Shown here: piece by piece, positions 23,825-31,373 of the stretch | Layout: every line of letters starts with the position of its first letter | Position numbering within the stretch: position 1 is the first letter of the stretch | Source: Actinomycetota bacterium | GTDB lineage: Bacteria; Actinomycetota; Actinomycetes; Nanopelagicales; Nanopelagicaceae | NCBI GenBank assembly: GCA_016870455.1 | Contig: VGBN01000012.1 | Location: 1-37,296 of the forward strand | Direction of reading: 5' to 3' | Length of the DNA stretch: 37,296 nt | Position numbers and translations under genes: made by a program | Notes under the pieces: model-generated | Databases searched by the model: none | Seen by the model: only the letters and a program-made list of their open reading frames with translations | Told to the model about the DNA's origin: nothing

Positions 23825-24567
23825 AGAGTAAACCCAACCGGTAGCTCTAATCTATGCTTTTTTAGTAGCTCTTTGTCTTTGAGTAACTCTGTTGTTTTTC
23901 CATCTGCTGCGATAACTCCACCCGAAAGAATCAAAGCTCTTTCGCATAACTCATTGGCATATGGCAGATCATGGGTAACCATGATCATGGTTATATCCAA
24001 GGATCTTAAAATATCGACTAATTCACGTCTACTTGCTGGGTCAAGATTTGATGAAGGCTCATCTAAAACTAATATCTCAGGCTTCATTGCTAAGACTGTT
24101 GCTACAGCAACTCGCCGACGTTGGCCAAATGAAAGATGATGTGGTGGGCGATCTTTGTACTCAAGCATTCCTACTAAAGATAGTGAGTCTTCAACAACCT
24201 TAGTCAGATCACCGTTACGTAGACCCATATTGTATGGACCAAACGCCACATCTTGGCCAACAGTTGGCATAAACAATTGATCATCGGGATCCTGAAAAAC
24301 AATTCCAACTTTGGATCTAATTTGTTTAAGCGATTCCTTATCTTCGTTATCTACTAATTTACCTGCAACAAAAACTCGGCCATGACCAGAGGATAAAATC
24401 CCATTTAAATGTAAAACTAAGGTTGTCTTACCAGCGCCATTTGGCCCGAGCAAGGCAACTCTTTCACCTCGCTTTATAGTTAGATTTACACCAAATAAAG
24501 CCTGGTTTCCATCTGGATAGGCAAAGGCTAACTCTTCAATAACCAAAGAGTTTTCAGAGTTTGACAT
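23821..24567 (-). CDS. cbiO: Cobalt ECF transporter ATPase
   Basis: This ATP-binding subunit drives cobalt uptake with CbiM, CbiN and CbiQ. The 248 residues show Walker A LLGPNGAGKTTL, the Q-loop with the energy-coupling-factor pattern FQDPDDQLFMPTV, the signature LSFGQRRRVAVA, Walker B ILVLDEPSSNLD and the switch histidine MVTHDLPYA. The ATG lies four bases after the cbiQ stop. GGTTAGGAT upstream could be a Shine-Dalgarno (AGGA, eight bases away) or a TAGGAT -10 at six bases; inside an operon I favour the former. It is the last gene of the cbiMNQO operon and ends convergently with the SDR gene. Confidence 0.94.
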   Translation of the reverse strand: MSNSENSLVIEELAFAYPDGNQALFGVNLTIKRGERVALLGPNGAGKTTLVLHLNGILSSGHGRVFVAGKLVDNEDKESLKQIRSKVGIVFQDPDDQLFMPTVGQDVAFGPYNMGLRNGDLTKVVEDSLSLVGMLEYKDRPPHHLSFGQRRRVAVATVLAMKPEILVLDEPSSNLDPASRRELVDILRSLDITMIMVTHDLPYANELCERALILSGGVIAADGKTTELLKDKELLKKHRLELPVGFTL

Positions 24568-24571
24568 GAAT

Positions 24572-25375
24572 TTATCCTAACCAGTTACTAAGAAGTGAGA
24601 TCGCCAAAGCAAGTGCTGGAATTGAAAGAGCAGTAATCCAATCTTTTGCATGATTGGCAACTCTTTCTTCCTTCGGAAGATCACCTTGGTAGCCGCGGGC
24701 AATCATTGCCAGGTGCACGCGCTCACCTCTCTCATAAGATCTAATAAAAAGAGCACCTGCTGCAGTTGCAAGTACTGGCCACTGCCTAACTCCAGTTGCT
24801 TCAAAGCCACGTGCTGATCGAGCAACTGCCATTCGCTGCATCTCATCATTTACGACATTTATGTAGCGGAGCATGAAGGATGCAATCTGCACCATTGGGG
24901 TTGGCATCTTTAAAATCTCAAGCCCGCGCAAAATTTCTCTAGCCGTGGTAGTCGCCGATAAATTAATTGCAACCAAGATACCTAATGTGCCCTTAGCAAC
25001 GATGCTAGCTCCAGCTAGAAGGCCATCCCGATACAAATTCAAAGATCCCACCTCAAACCGCTCTCCGGTTCCAAAAAATGGCATCAAAATGGCAAATAAA
25101 ATGAAGGGAATCTCAATCAGTGAGCGTTTTGCAACAGTGCTGAATGGTAATTTAGCGACCTGGGTAACAGAGATAATAATCAAAAAGAAAGCGATAAAAG
25201 CTGGCCAATTTGAAATGTCGGTTGAGACTGCAACAATTATAAATAGTAGCCCTGCAACAATTTTTATGTGTGCTGGAATTTGATGGGCAATTGAATGTCG
25301 GTGAAGATAAAGTCGCTCACCAACATCATGGCCATGGTGATGAACTGATCTATCTTTACTTGCTAAATTATTGAT
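24572..25375 (-). CDS. cbiQ: Cobalt ECF transporter transmembrane subunit, non-standard start
   Basis: CbiQ is the T-component linking the ATPase to the metal-binding CbiM. The ORF-track start (TTG 25183) truncates it. The frame stays open upstream to a TGA at 25400-25402 and encodes clear CbiQ sequence: LYLHRHSIAHQIPAHIKIVA and a full first transmembrane helix. Yet no ATG, GTG or TTG occurs in that stretch. ATC at 25375, overlapping the cbiN stop, would give 267 residues, the normal family size, and is my best guess; an ATT further in, a +1 frameshift from cbiN, or a one-base error in the nearby run of five A/T are alternatives. The remaining protein is typical (VQIASFMLRYINVVNDEMQRM, FIRSYERGERVHLAM). 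Confidence 0.8.
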   Translation of the reverse strand: MNNLASKDRSVHHHGHDVGERLYLHRHSIAHQIPAHIKIVAGLLFIIVAVSTDISNWPAFIAFFLIIISVTQVAKLPFSTVAKRSLIEIPFILFAILMPFFGTGERFEVGSLNLYRDGLLAGASIVAKGTLGILVAINLSATTTAREILRGLEILKMPTPMVQIASFMLRYINVVNDEMQRMAVARSARGFEATGVRQWPVLATAAGALFIRSYERGERVHLAMIARGYQGDLPKEERVANHAKDWITALSIPALALAISLLSNWLG

Positions 25376-25682
25376 TTTTACTAGTTGCTTTCTTTCGAAT
25401 CAAAGTAAAAAACCCCACCGCAATTACCGCAGTTGCAACTACCCCAATCAAGCCAGCAAGACCAACTGAGAGGCGGGCATTCTCTAGCCCTGAAACTCCG
25501 TAATCAGCTAGGGTGAAATCACTTAGGGTGTGGTCTTTAGCAGTCTCGATGAAACCTACATCTTCAGCTACCTTCTCTAATCCGTCAGGGGAGGAGGAGG
25601 CGTAAAAGGAAACACCACCAGCAAGTAAAGCGCTTACCAAAATGGCACTGGCAAAAAATTTACGGTTAGATATTTTCATCAC
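25368..25682 (-). CDS. cbiN: Cobalt ECF transporter small subunit (PDGLE domain)
   Basis: CbiN assists metal loading of CbiM. The 104-residue protein has an N-terminal hydrophobic helix (FFASAILVSALLAGGVSFYA), the PDGLE motif (SSPDGLEKVAEDVGF), an ADYGVSGL segment and a second helix (LIGVVATAVIAVGFFTLI) followed by a basic tail. This is the expected two-helix hairpin with an extracytoplasmic loop. It begins GTG-ATG directly after the cbiM stop, so either codon could initiate. Its own stop overlaps the probable beginning of cbiQ. Confidence 0.9.
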   Translation of the reverse strand: MMKISNRKFFASAILVSALLAGGVSFYASSSPDGLEKVAEDVGFIETAKDHTLSDFTLADYGVSGLENARLSVGLAGLIGVVATAVIAVGFFTLIRKKATSKNQ

Positions 25683-26354
25683 TTAAGTTCTAATCTCAAG
25701 TGTGGAGTTTTTCTTATCCCAGCCAAAAACTAGATCAGATCGACTTGCAAGCACAGCACTTACAGTTAGTGCTGTAATGATCGCCTCACCAATTCCGATT
25801 AAAATATGTGTTCCAACCATTGCATTTAAAACAGTAGTAACTGAAAATGTAGCGTTTGCACCTATTGCATATTGGATTACAAATCCAATTGCAGCCGCAG
25901 GCACTGATACAAGCGCAGCAATAAATGTAGCTACCACAACCCATGTCTTACTCTTAGGAAGAATTTTCTTTAACACCACAAATACTGCAAAACTTACCCA
26001 GACACTGATTACTGCCATATTGAAAACACTCAAACCAAGTGCGGTTAAGCCACCATCGGCAAATAGAAATGCTTGGATGATTAAAACCACTACTAATGCC
26101 AAAGTGGCTGCATATGGACCGACCAAGACCATCGCCAGGGCTGCGCCAATTAGATGGCCGCTGGTACCAGCGGCAACCGGAAAGTTAAGCATTTGCACCG
26201 CAAAGATAAAGACTGCGGTCAATCCAGCCAGCGGAGCACTTTGCTCACTTAACTGTTTTCTCGCCCCCTTAACTGCTCCGACAACTGCCACTGTGGAGGC
26301 AGCGGCAAAAGCGGCTGAGGTGGGCAGATCTATAAAGCCATCTGGGATATGCAC
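25683..26354 (-). CDS. cbiM: Cobalt-binding ECF transporter subunit
   Basis: CbiM is the membrane S-component that binds the cobalt (or nickel) ion. I place the start at GTG 26354, not ATG 26357. It gives MHIPDGFID, and in characterised family members the metal is held by the amino terminus and the His at position 2. It also puts TAGTCT exactly six bases upstream, as at other leaderless genes here. The later His motif AAGTSGHLIGAAL is present, as is FLFADGGLTALGLSVFNMAV, with six or so hydrophobic helices in 223 residues. Cobalt rather than nickel is suggested by the separate cbiN and overall resemblance, but is not proven. Confidence 0.92.
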   Translation of the reverse strand: MHIPDGFIDLPTSAAFAAASTVAVVGAVKGARKQLSEQSAPLAGLTAVFIFAVQMLNFPVAAGTSGHLIGAALAMVLVGPYAATLALVVVLIIQAFLFADGGLTALGLSVFNMAVISVWVSFAVFVVLKKILPKSKTWVVVATFIAALVSVPAAAIGFVIQYAIGANATFSVTTVLNAMVGTHILIGIGEAIITALTVSAVLASRSDLVFGWDKKNSTLEIRT

Positions 26355-26360
26355 CATCCA

Positions 26361-26366
26361 AGACTA
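26361..26366 (-). promoter_or_regulatory. Predicted -10 box (TAGTCT), leaderless start of cbiMNQO
   Basis: TAGTCT, then TGGATG, then GTG at 26354. The ATG within the spacer would be only three bases from the box. Confidence 0.6.
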
Positions 26367-26383
26367 ATGCAAACGTTTTGCAT
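26367..26383. promoter_or_regulatory. Palindrome ATGCAAA-N3-TTTGCAT, candidate operator
   Basis: Seven-base inverted arms with a three-base centre abut the cbiM -10 box and lie 26 bases upstream of the copC -10 box. A repressor here could block cbiM transcription. The regulator is unknown. Confidence 0.5.
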
Positions 26384-26408
26384 CTGCAAGTTATCTAAAA
26401 AGAGTTGT

Positions 26409-26414
26409 TAAAGT
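26409..26414 (+). promoter_or_regulatory. Predicted -10 box (TAAAGT), leaderless start of copC
   Basis: TAAAGT, then GTATGA, then GTG at 26421. No Shine-Dalgarno is present. Confidence 0.6.
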
Positions 26415-26420
26415 GTATGA

Positions 26421-26945
26421 GTGGGGCATTTAAAGAGTAGAGGTATTTTAGCGGTAACTGCGCTGGCCACCCTGGTGATCGCCTCCTCCTACACACCTGC
26501 GTTAGCCCACACCAAATTGCTTTCACAGATCCCAGCTGCCGGCACTCAGGTAGCGAACTGGCCAAATCAAATCACTTTGGAGTTTGATGAGAGCTTACAA
26601 AATCTCGGGGATGAAAAAGCAAATTTCCTAGTTGTAAATAATGCCGCTGGAGATCAGGTCAGTAATGATGATGAGCTGCTAATCGATAACACAATTACGG
26701 TGAGCTTGTCTGAAAATCAGATTCAAGGGCCGGTCTTGGTTTACTACCGAGTGGTCTCAGGTGATGGTCATCCAGTAGAGGGTGAGTACACATTTACCTA
26801 TGGAGTGGGTGTTGAAACTGCAGAGGGTGTTACCCAAAGCCAATCAGAAAGCTATCCAATTGCAGTTTATATAGCCTCAGCTATTTTTATTGTTTCAGGT
26901 TTGTTTTTTGCCATCTACTCATACCGCAGAAGAAGTAGGATTTAA
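26421..26945 (+). CDS. copC: CopC-domain copper-binding protein with C-terminal membrane anchor
   Basis: This is an exported copper-binding protein of 174 residues. The signal peptide ends ...SSYTPALA before His30 (HTKLLSQIPAAGT), so the mature protein would begin with the histidine used as a Cu(II) ligand. The DGH motif (Asp115, His117 in VSGDGHPVEGEYTF) supplies the other ligands. A single hydrophobic helix (about 147-165) and a basic tail (SYRRRSRI) anchor it outside the membrane. No CopD domain is fused or adjacent. It diverges from cbiMNQO across 66 bases that include the palindrome, so co-control by a metal-responsive regulator is possible. Start GTG is set by the leaderless promoter. 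Confidence 0.9.
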   Translation: MGHLKSRGILAVTALATLVIASSYTPALAHTKLLSQIPAAGTQVANWPNQITLEFDESLQNLGDEKANFLVVNNAAGDQVSNDDELLIDNTITVSLSENQIQGPVLVYYRVVSGDGHPVEGEYTFTYGVGVETAEGVTQSQSESYPIAVYIASAIFIVSGLFFAIYSYRRRSRI

Positions 26946-26980
26946 AAAAATAATGCCCCGGTGATTAACCGAGGCATTAT
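26944..26980 (-). terminator. Rho-independent terminator after glnA
   Basis: On the minus strand, ATAATGCC(T)CGG / CCG(G)GGCATTAT forms a 12-position stem with one mismatch and a 7-base loop, followed by a run of seven T. It lies 10 bases after the glnA stop. copC on the other strand ends at its edge. Confidence 0.88.
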
Positions 26981-26990
26981 CTGTAATCGC

Positions 26991-28421
26991 TTAGAGATCG
27001 TAGTAAAGCTCAAACTCAGCTGGATGTGGACGCAATCTGACGTAATCCACCTCTTGCTTGCGCTTAAACTCAATCCAAGTTTCTACCAAATCCTTGGTAA
27101 AGACTCCACCACGAGTTAAGAACTCATTGTCCCGCTCTAAGTTATCAAGCACTGCATCTAGTGAGCCTGGAACTTGTGGAATTGCCTTTGCTTCATCACC
27201 CTCCAACTCGTAAAGATCCTTATCTACCGGCTTTGGCGGCTCGATCTTGTTTTGAATTCCATCAATTCCAGCCATCAACATCGCAGCAAATGCTAGATAT
27301 GGATTAGAGGATGGGTCTGGGCAGCGGAACTCAATTCGCTTTGCCTTTGGATTAGAGCCGGTGATTGGAATACGAATACATGCTGATCGATTTCTAGCAG
27401 AGTAAACCAGATTAACTGGGGCTTCATACCCTGGCACTAATCGCTTATATGAGTTAACTGTTGGATTTGTAAAGGCGAGCAAGCTAGGTGCATGCTTAAG
27501 CAAACCACCGATATACCAACGAGCGGTATCTGAGAGATTTGCATACCCATCTCCCCAGAACAATGGCTTGCCATCTTTCCAAAGTGATTGGTGAACATGC
27601 ATACCGCTACCGTTATCACCAAACAATGGTTTTGGCATAAAGGTTGCAGTCTTTCCAGCTGCCCATGCGGTGTTCTTGACAACATATTTGAACTTCATCA
27701 ACTCATCTCCTGCGGTCAAAATATCGTTGAACCGGTAGTTGATCTCCATCTGTCCAGCGGTACCTACCTCATGGTGTGCGCGTTCAACCTGCAAGCCAAC
27801 CTTGCCAAGATTCATTACCATCTCATCGCGCAGATCTGCAAATTGATCAGTTGGTGAAACTGGGAAGTAGCCGCCTTTAATTCTGGTGCGATAGCCACGA
27901 TTTGGTGTGCCATCTGCATCCTCTTCAATACCGGTATTCCATGCCCCTTCATAGGAATCAATGTGATGGAAGGCTTGATTCATTCCAGTTAAGAATCTGA
28001 TCCGATCAAATACATAAAACTCAGCCTCAGGTGCAAAGTATGCAGTGTCAGCAATTCCAGTACTGCGCATGAACTCAACAGCTTTTGCAACTATTCCTCT
28101 TGGATCTCGGGAGTATGCGCTGTTGTCATCTGGATTATGTACGGAGAAGAGAATGATTAAAGTTTTTTCTTTACGGAATGGATCAAGGTAAGCAGATGAA
28201 GGAACTGGCAAAAGTTTCATATCTGACTCATGGATTGATTGGAAACCTCTAATTGATGAGCCATCAAACATCAAGCCATCTTTGAAAACACTCTCATCAA
28301 ATGACTCAATGGGAACATTAAAATGATGCTGGATACCGGGTAAATCAATAAATCTAACATCGATCAACTTCACATCATTTTTTTTGATGTAATCGAAGAT
28401 CTCGGCCGAATTTTTAAACAT
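26991..28421 (-). CDS. glnA: Glutamine synthetase, type I
   Basis: This enzyme makes glutamine from glutamate, ammonia and ATP, and forms a dodecamer. The 476 residues fit the GSI-beta subgroup: [17 protein letters not shown] near residue 52, the metal-site motif [26 protein letters not shown], and NRSACIRIP. The adenylylation-type tyrosine is present ([15 protein letters not shown] near 400), so activity is probably controlled by GlnE. The ATG is preceded by AAGGAG at five bases, the best Shine-Dalgarno in the window, so unlike most first genes here glnA has a leader. A possible GlnR-type box lies about 100 bases upstream. As I recall, the glnA-RDD-DUF4191-lipA-lipB order is shared with mycobacteria. 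Confidence 0.97.
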   Translation of the reverse strand: MFKNSAEIFDYIKKNDVKLIDVRFIDLPGIQHHFNVPIESFDESVFKDGLMFDGSSIRGFQSIHESDMKLLPVPSSAYLDPFRKEKTLIILFSVHNPDDNSAYSRDPRGIVAKAVEFMRSTGIADTAYFAPEAEFYVFDRIRFLTGMNQAFHHIDSYEGAWNTGIEEDADGTPNRGYRTRIKGGYFPVSPTDQFADLRDEMVMNLGKVGLQVERAHHEVGTAGQMEINYRFNDILTAGDELMKFKYVVKNTAWAAGKTATFMPKPLFGDNGSGMHVHQSLWKDGKPLFWGDGYANLSDTARWYIGGLLKHAPSLLAFTNPTVNSYKRLVPGYEAPVNLVYSARNRSACIRIPITGSNPKAKRIEFRCPDPSSNPYLAFAAMLMAGIDGIQNKIEPPKPVDKDLYELEGDEAKAIPQVPGSLDAVLDNLERDNEFLTRGGVFTKDLVETWIEFKRKQEVDYVRLRPHPAEFELYYDL

Positions 28422-28426
28422 CTACT

Positions 28427-28432
28427 CTCCTT
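28427..28432 (-). promoter_or_regulatory. Strong Shine-Dalgarno of glnA
   Basis: AAGGAG lies five bases before ATG 28421. It contrasts with the leaderless starts and indicates a true 5' leader. Confidence 0.85.
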
Positions 28433-28521
28433 GGATAAATTTTGCTGAAAGAAGGGCGACTTTGCTCCGCTTCAGATGGGTAAAACCTAGTAGAAATTAG
28501 TGAAAAAGCCGTAAAGCACGT

Positions 28522-28537
28522 GTTACATCCATGTTTC
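28522..28537. promoter_or_regulatory. Candidate GlnR-type half-site pair upstream of glnA
   Basis: On the minus strand GAAAC-N6-GTAAC occurs between glnA and the RDD gene. GlnR boxes of actinobacteria alternate GTNAC and GAAAC with 6-base spacing, so this could be a partial site. The match is short and the outer half-sites are poor. Confidence 0.35.
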
Positions 28538-28554
28538 GCTTACTTGCTTTGGGC

Positions 28555-28560
28555 TAGGGT
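28555..28560 (+). promoter_or_regulatory. Predicted -10 box (TAGGGT), leaderless start of the RDD gene
   Basis: TAGGGT, then seven bases TGCCCGC, then ATG at 28568. The spacing is one longer than in most cases. Confidence 0.5.
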
Positions 28561-28567
28561 TGCCCGC

Positions 28568-28948
28568 ATGAGTTGGCAAGATAACCCGAATTTGTTGCCC
28601 GATGCCTCCCTGGGGCGGCGACTATTGGCCCTGGTGATTGATTGGACCATGTGCCGTTTAATCGCCGCACTGCTTAGCCCATCAGTGATTCCCAACAACT
28701 CCTTCTCCACTCTGATCATTTTTTATCTTGAGGTAACTTTATTTACCATCGCATTTCAAGCATCTGCAGGACAGCGAATTATGGCGATTAAGGTGGTTAC
28801 CTATCCTGATCAAATGCGGGTTAAGCCAACTAAAATTATTCTTCGAACCCTTTTAATCTGTTTAGTACTTCCTGCGGTGTTCACCAATAATGGGCGAGCA
28901 CTTCATGATCACTTTGCCAATAGCCAAACTGTTAGAGAGCGATATTAA
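28568..28948 (+). CDS. RDD-family membrane protein
   Basis: This small inner-membrane protein of unknown role has 126 residues from ATG 28568. The RDD core is recognisable: SLGRRLLALVIDWTMCRLIAALL with the Arg and Asp, a middle helix FSTLIIFYLEVTLFTIAF, and the second part SAGQRIMAIKVV...RTLLICLVLPAVF, ending in LHDHFANSQTV. About three transmembrane segments are visible. The 16 extra residues in the ORF track (from 28520) include the promoter and are rejected. It lies between glnA and the DUF4191 gene, as Rv2219A does in M. tuberculosis by memory, but is divergent from glnA and convergent with DUF4191. Confidence 0.87.
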   Translation: MSWQDNPNLLPDASLGRRLLALVIDWTMCRLIAALLSPSVIPNNSFSTLIIFYLEVTLFTIAFQASAGQRIMAIKVVTYPDQMRVKPTKIILRTLLICLVLPAVFTNNGRALHDHFANSQTVRERY

Positions 28949-28951
28949 TTA

Positions 28952-29653
28952 TTATCGACGCGGCATCTTAAGGTTGGTTGGAATTGGACCCTTTGGCATC
29001 GGCAAATTCAATCCGCCAACTGATTTTAACCTAGCACGCATCTCTCGAAGTTGAACAGTACTTAACTTCTTCGGCAGCTTCTTTAAATGCTTCTGCAACT
29101 TTCTAATTGATACCTGTCCCTGCCCATCACCAACTACCACCTCAGTTATCGGCACACCAGATAGAAATCTCTCCATCTTACGTCGCTCATCTTGCATCAA
29201 AGATTTAACACCATAACCACCCTCGCCGACCAAAATAATTCCTGCTTTAGCTGAGACTCGATGGACCATATCCTGATCGCGATTTACATTGACCGCAGGT
29301 GTGGTTAAAAATCCTCGTCGAATCGACATCAACACACTTGCCCCGGCGCCAACTTGACCTTCAATTGAAGCAAAAGCGGCAGAGTTTGCATACCGAGTAA
29401 AGAGAAAAAATGCTGCCAAAAATGCTAACGGCAGCGTTAAAAATCCAGTATAAATAGGACGACCTAAATTATTTCCAATTATCACACCAAATGTGAGAAC
29501 TAATACAAAGATGATTACACACCAAAGAATGGCAAGGGGGGAGTCCTTTTTAACTAATCGATAAGCATCCTTTACAACCGCTAATTGAGATTGCTTTTTT
29601 GGGGCATCTGCCTTACCTGCAGCTGCTTCTTTCTTTTTCTTTCTGCCAAACAT
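28952..29653 (-). CDS. DUF4191 family membrane protein
   Basis: This 233-residue protein of unknown function starts with a very basic Lys/Ala-rich cytoplasmic stretch (FGRKKKKEAAAGKADAPKK). Two transmembrane helices follow at about 43-65 (LAILWCVIIFVLVLTFGVII) and 72-90 (FLTLPLAFLAAFFLFTRY). A conserved soluble domain (INVEG-type region ASIEGQVGAGASVLMSIRRGF; KAGIILVGEGGYGVKSLMQDERRKMERF) and a basic end (NLKMPRR) come next. It matches the actinobacterial DUF4191 family always found next to lipA as I recall. GGGAG four bases before the ATG and a nine-base gap after lipA show co-translation with lipA-lipB. A link to lipoylation is suggested only by position. Confidence 0.87.
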   Translation of the reverse strand: MFGRKKKKEAAAGKADAPKKQSQLAVVKDAYRLVKKDSPLAILWCVIIFVLVLTFGVIIGNNLGRPIYTGFLTLPLAFLAAFFLFTRYANSAAFASIEGQVGAGASVLMSIRRGFLTTPAVNVNRDQDMVHRVSAKAGIILVGEGGYGVKSLMQDERRKMERFLSGVPITEVVVGDGQGQVSIRKLQKHLKKLPKKLSTVQLREMRARLKSVGGLNLPMPKGPIPTNLKMPRR

Positions 29654-29662
29654 CTCTCTCCC

Positions 29663-30592
29663 TTACTTAACTGCCCGAGCAGCCATCGCTTGGTTATAAA
29701 GACGGCCTGCCCTATAGCTAGAACGTACCAAGGGACCGCTCATAACACCAAGAAATCCTATTTCTTCCGCCTCTTTACTCAACTCTGCAAACTCATTTGG
29801 CTTAACCCACCTAAGTACGGGATGGTGTTTAGCACTTGGCCTTAGATATTGGGTGATGGTGATCAAATCACAGCCCGCCTGCCGCAGATCAAGTAGCGCT
29901 TGGCTTATCTCCTCGCGAGTTTCACCCATTCCTAAGATTAGATTTGATTTGGTGATCAAACCAAAATCCCTAGCCTGAGTAATTACATCTAATGATCTTT
30001 CATATCTAAAGGCTGGCCTAATCTCTTTAAAGATTCGAGGCACTGTCTCAAGGTTATGTGCAAAGACCTCTGGCCTTGCTTCAAATACTTGATTTAACAG
30101 GTGTGGATTTCCGTTGAAATCTGGGGCTAACATCTCAACTCCAACCCCTGGATTTAATTGATGCACCTGCAAAATTGTTTCAGCATAAAGCCAAGCACCC
30201 TCATCATCTAGATCATCTCGGGCTACCCCAGTAATAGTTGCATACTTTAAATTCATCACTTTTACTGATTCGGCAACTCTTCGTGGTTCATCTCTATCTA
30301 ATGGCAATGGTTTGCCAGTATCAATATTGCAAAAGTCGCATCTTCTGGTGCAGGCCTGACCACCAATTAAAAATGTTGCCTCCCGATCCTCCCAGCACTC
30401 AAAAATGTTGGGGCAAGCTGCCTCCTGGCAAACGGTATGCAAACCCTCCTTAGCAACTAATGAACGTAGTTTTGTGTACTCCGGTCCCATATTTGCTCGA
30501 GTTTTAATCCACTCTGGCTTTCGCTCAATTGGTGTTTGTGCGTTACGTGCCTCAATGCGAAGCAACCTACGACCATTTGGTGCGGTGGTCAT
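29663..30592 (-). CDS. lipA: Lipoyl synthase
   Basis: This radical-SAM enzyme inserts two sulfurs into protein-bound octanoyl groups to make lipoate. The 309 residues contain both cluster motifs: the auxiliary [4Fe-4S] cysteines at 55, 60 and 66 ([12 protein letters not shown]) and the radical-SAM cysteines at 81, 85 and 88 (CTRRCDFC). The C-terminal [12 protein letters not shown] carries the serine ligand of the auxiliary cluster. Length and motifs are complete. The ATG overlaps the lipB stop (ATGA), so LipB and LipA are made together. Probable acceptor proteins include the E2 subunit encoded at the end of this window. Confidence 0.97.
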   Translation of the reverse strand: MTTAPNGRRLLRIEARNAQTPIERKPEWIKTRANMGPEYTKLRSLVAKEGLHTVCQEAACPNIFECWEDREATFLIGGQACTRRCDFCNIDTGKPLPLDRDEPRRVAESVKVMNLKYATITGVARDDLDDEGAWLYAETILQVHQLNPGVGVEMLAPDFNGNPHLLNQVFEARPEVFAHNLETVPRIFKEIRPAFRYERSLDVITQARDFGLITKSNLILGMGETREEISQALLDLRQAGCDLITITQYLRPSAKHHPVLRWVKPNEFAELSKEAEEIGFLGVMSGPLVRSSYRAGRLYNQAMAARAVK

Positions 30593-31242
30593 TGTGAAAC
30601 TCTCTCTAATACCGGTAACAGATATTGCTGCAGCACTGGCTTAACCGCTGGAATTGAAATTGCTCGGCCAAGCTCTTTTTCAATGGAGGTTACCTGCGCA
30701 CCAGAAATGCCACATGGAATTATTTTTTCATAGGCAGAAAGATTTGGGTTTACATTTAAGGCAAAGCCATGCATGGTTACCCCTTTTGAAACCCGCAAAC
30801 CAATAGCTGCAATCTTTCGGTCACCCTTTAAATCCCTGATCCAAACGCCGCTGCGCTCGCAGTATCGCTCAGCATTAATTGAAAAGAAATGACAAACCTC
30901 AATCAAGGCGTTTTCTAGCTCTCTGACAAAACCAACCACATCGGTGGAGTTTTTTAATCTCAAAATAGGATAACCAACTATCTGGCCAGGGCCATGCCAG
31001 GTAATTTTTCCACCTCGATCAACATCTATTACCGGTGTGCCATCAATTGGCCGATCTACAGCTTGGGTCCGACGACCTGCGGTGTAGACAGATGGATGCT
31101 CTAGCAATAGAAGTGAGTTATTTATCTTTCGATTTATCACATCTACTTGAATTTGTTTTTGCAATTGCCAGGCAGATTGATAATCAATTAAACCAAGATC
31201 TTCAATTTTAATTTTATTCGCTATTGCTATGGTTGAACTCAC
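30589..31242 (-). CDS. lipB: Octanoyl-[acyl carrier protein]:protein octanoyltransferase
   Basis: LipB moves octanoate from acyl carrier protein to lipoyl domains, the step before LipA. The 217-residue protein has [16 protein letters not shown], the glycine-rich [36 protein letters not shown] with the catalytic lysine and [22 protein letters not shown] with the catalytic cysteine. It starts with GTG. TAGGCT lies exactly six bases upstream without a Shine-Dalgarno, marking the leaderless head of lipB-lipA-DUF4191. A 131-base gap separates it from the divergent MMPL gene. Confidence 0.96.
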   Translation of the reverse strand: MSSTIAIANKIKIEDLGLIDYQSAWQLQKQIQVDVINRKINNSLLLLEHPSVYTAGRRTQAVDRPIDGTPVIDVDRGGKITWHGPGQIVGYPILRLKNSTDVVGFVRELENALIEVCHFFSINAERYCERSGVWIRDLKGDRKIAAIGLRVSKGVTMHGFALNVNPNLSAYEKIIPCGISGAQVTSIEKELGRAISIPAVKPVLQQYLLPVLERVSQ

Positions 31243-31248
31243 AACCTA

Positions 31249-31254
31249 AGCCTA
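31249..31254 (-). promoter_or_regulatory. Predicted -10 box (TAGGCT), leaderless start of lipB-lipA-DUF4191
   Basis: TAGGCT, then TAGGTT, then GTG at 31242. No Shine-Dalgarno is present. Confidence 0.6.
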
Positions 31255-31373
31255 ATTGGCAGGGAAATTTTTGGCTAAAGTTTGCCCAACAAATCCCCAT
31301 TTGGTGTGATCAAATTGGCATCGCTGATAGATTTACCCCTTAAATCCTTAAAGCAGAAAGGCTTAATTCACCT

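Noticed and set aside
25368-25402. cbiN-cbiQ programmed -1 frameshift
   Set aside because: The cbiQ frame is +1 relative to cbiN and no classic slippery heptamer in the right phase is present; non-standard initiation or an indel is simpler.
25702-26367. 221-residue ORF on the plus strand opposite cbiM
   Set aside because: Composition is the Thr/Ala/Ile-rich mirror of a membrane protein gene; no family motif, and cbiM on the other strand is complete and recognisable.
26358-26420. Cobalamin riboswitch upstream of cbiM
   Set aside because: Only about 60 bases separate the divergent starts and no B12-box sequence is visible.
28520-28567. N-terminal extension of the RDD protein
   Set aside because: It includes the TAGGGT -10 box; ATG 28568 is the plausible start.
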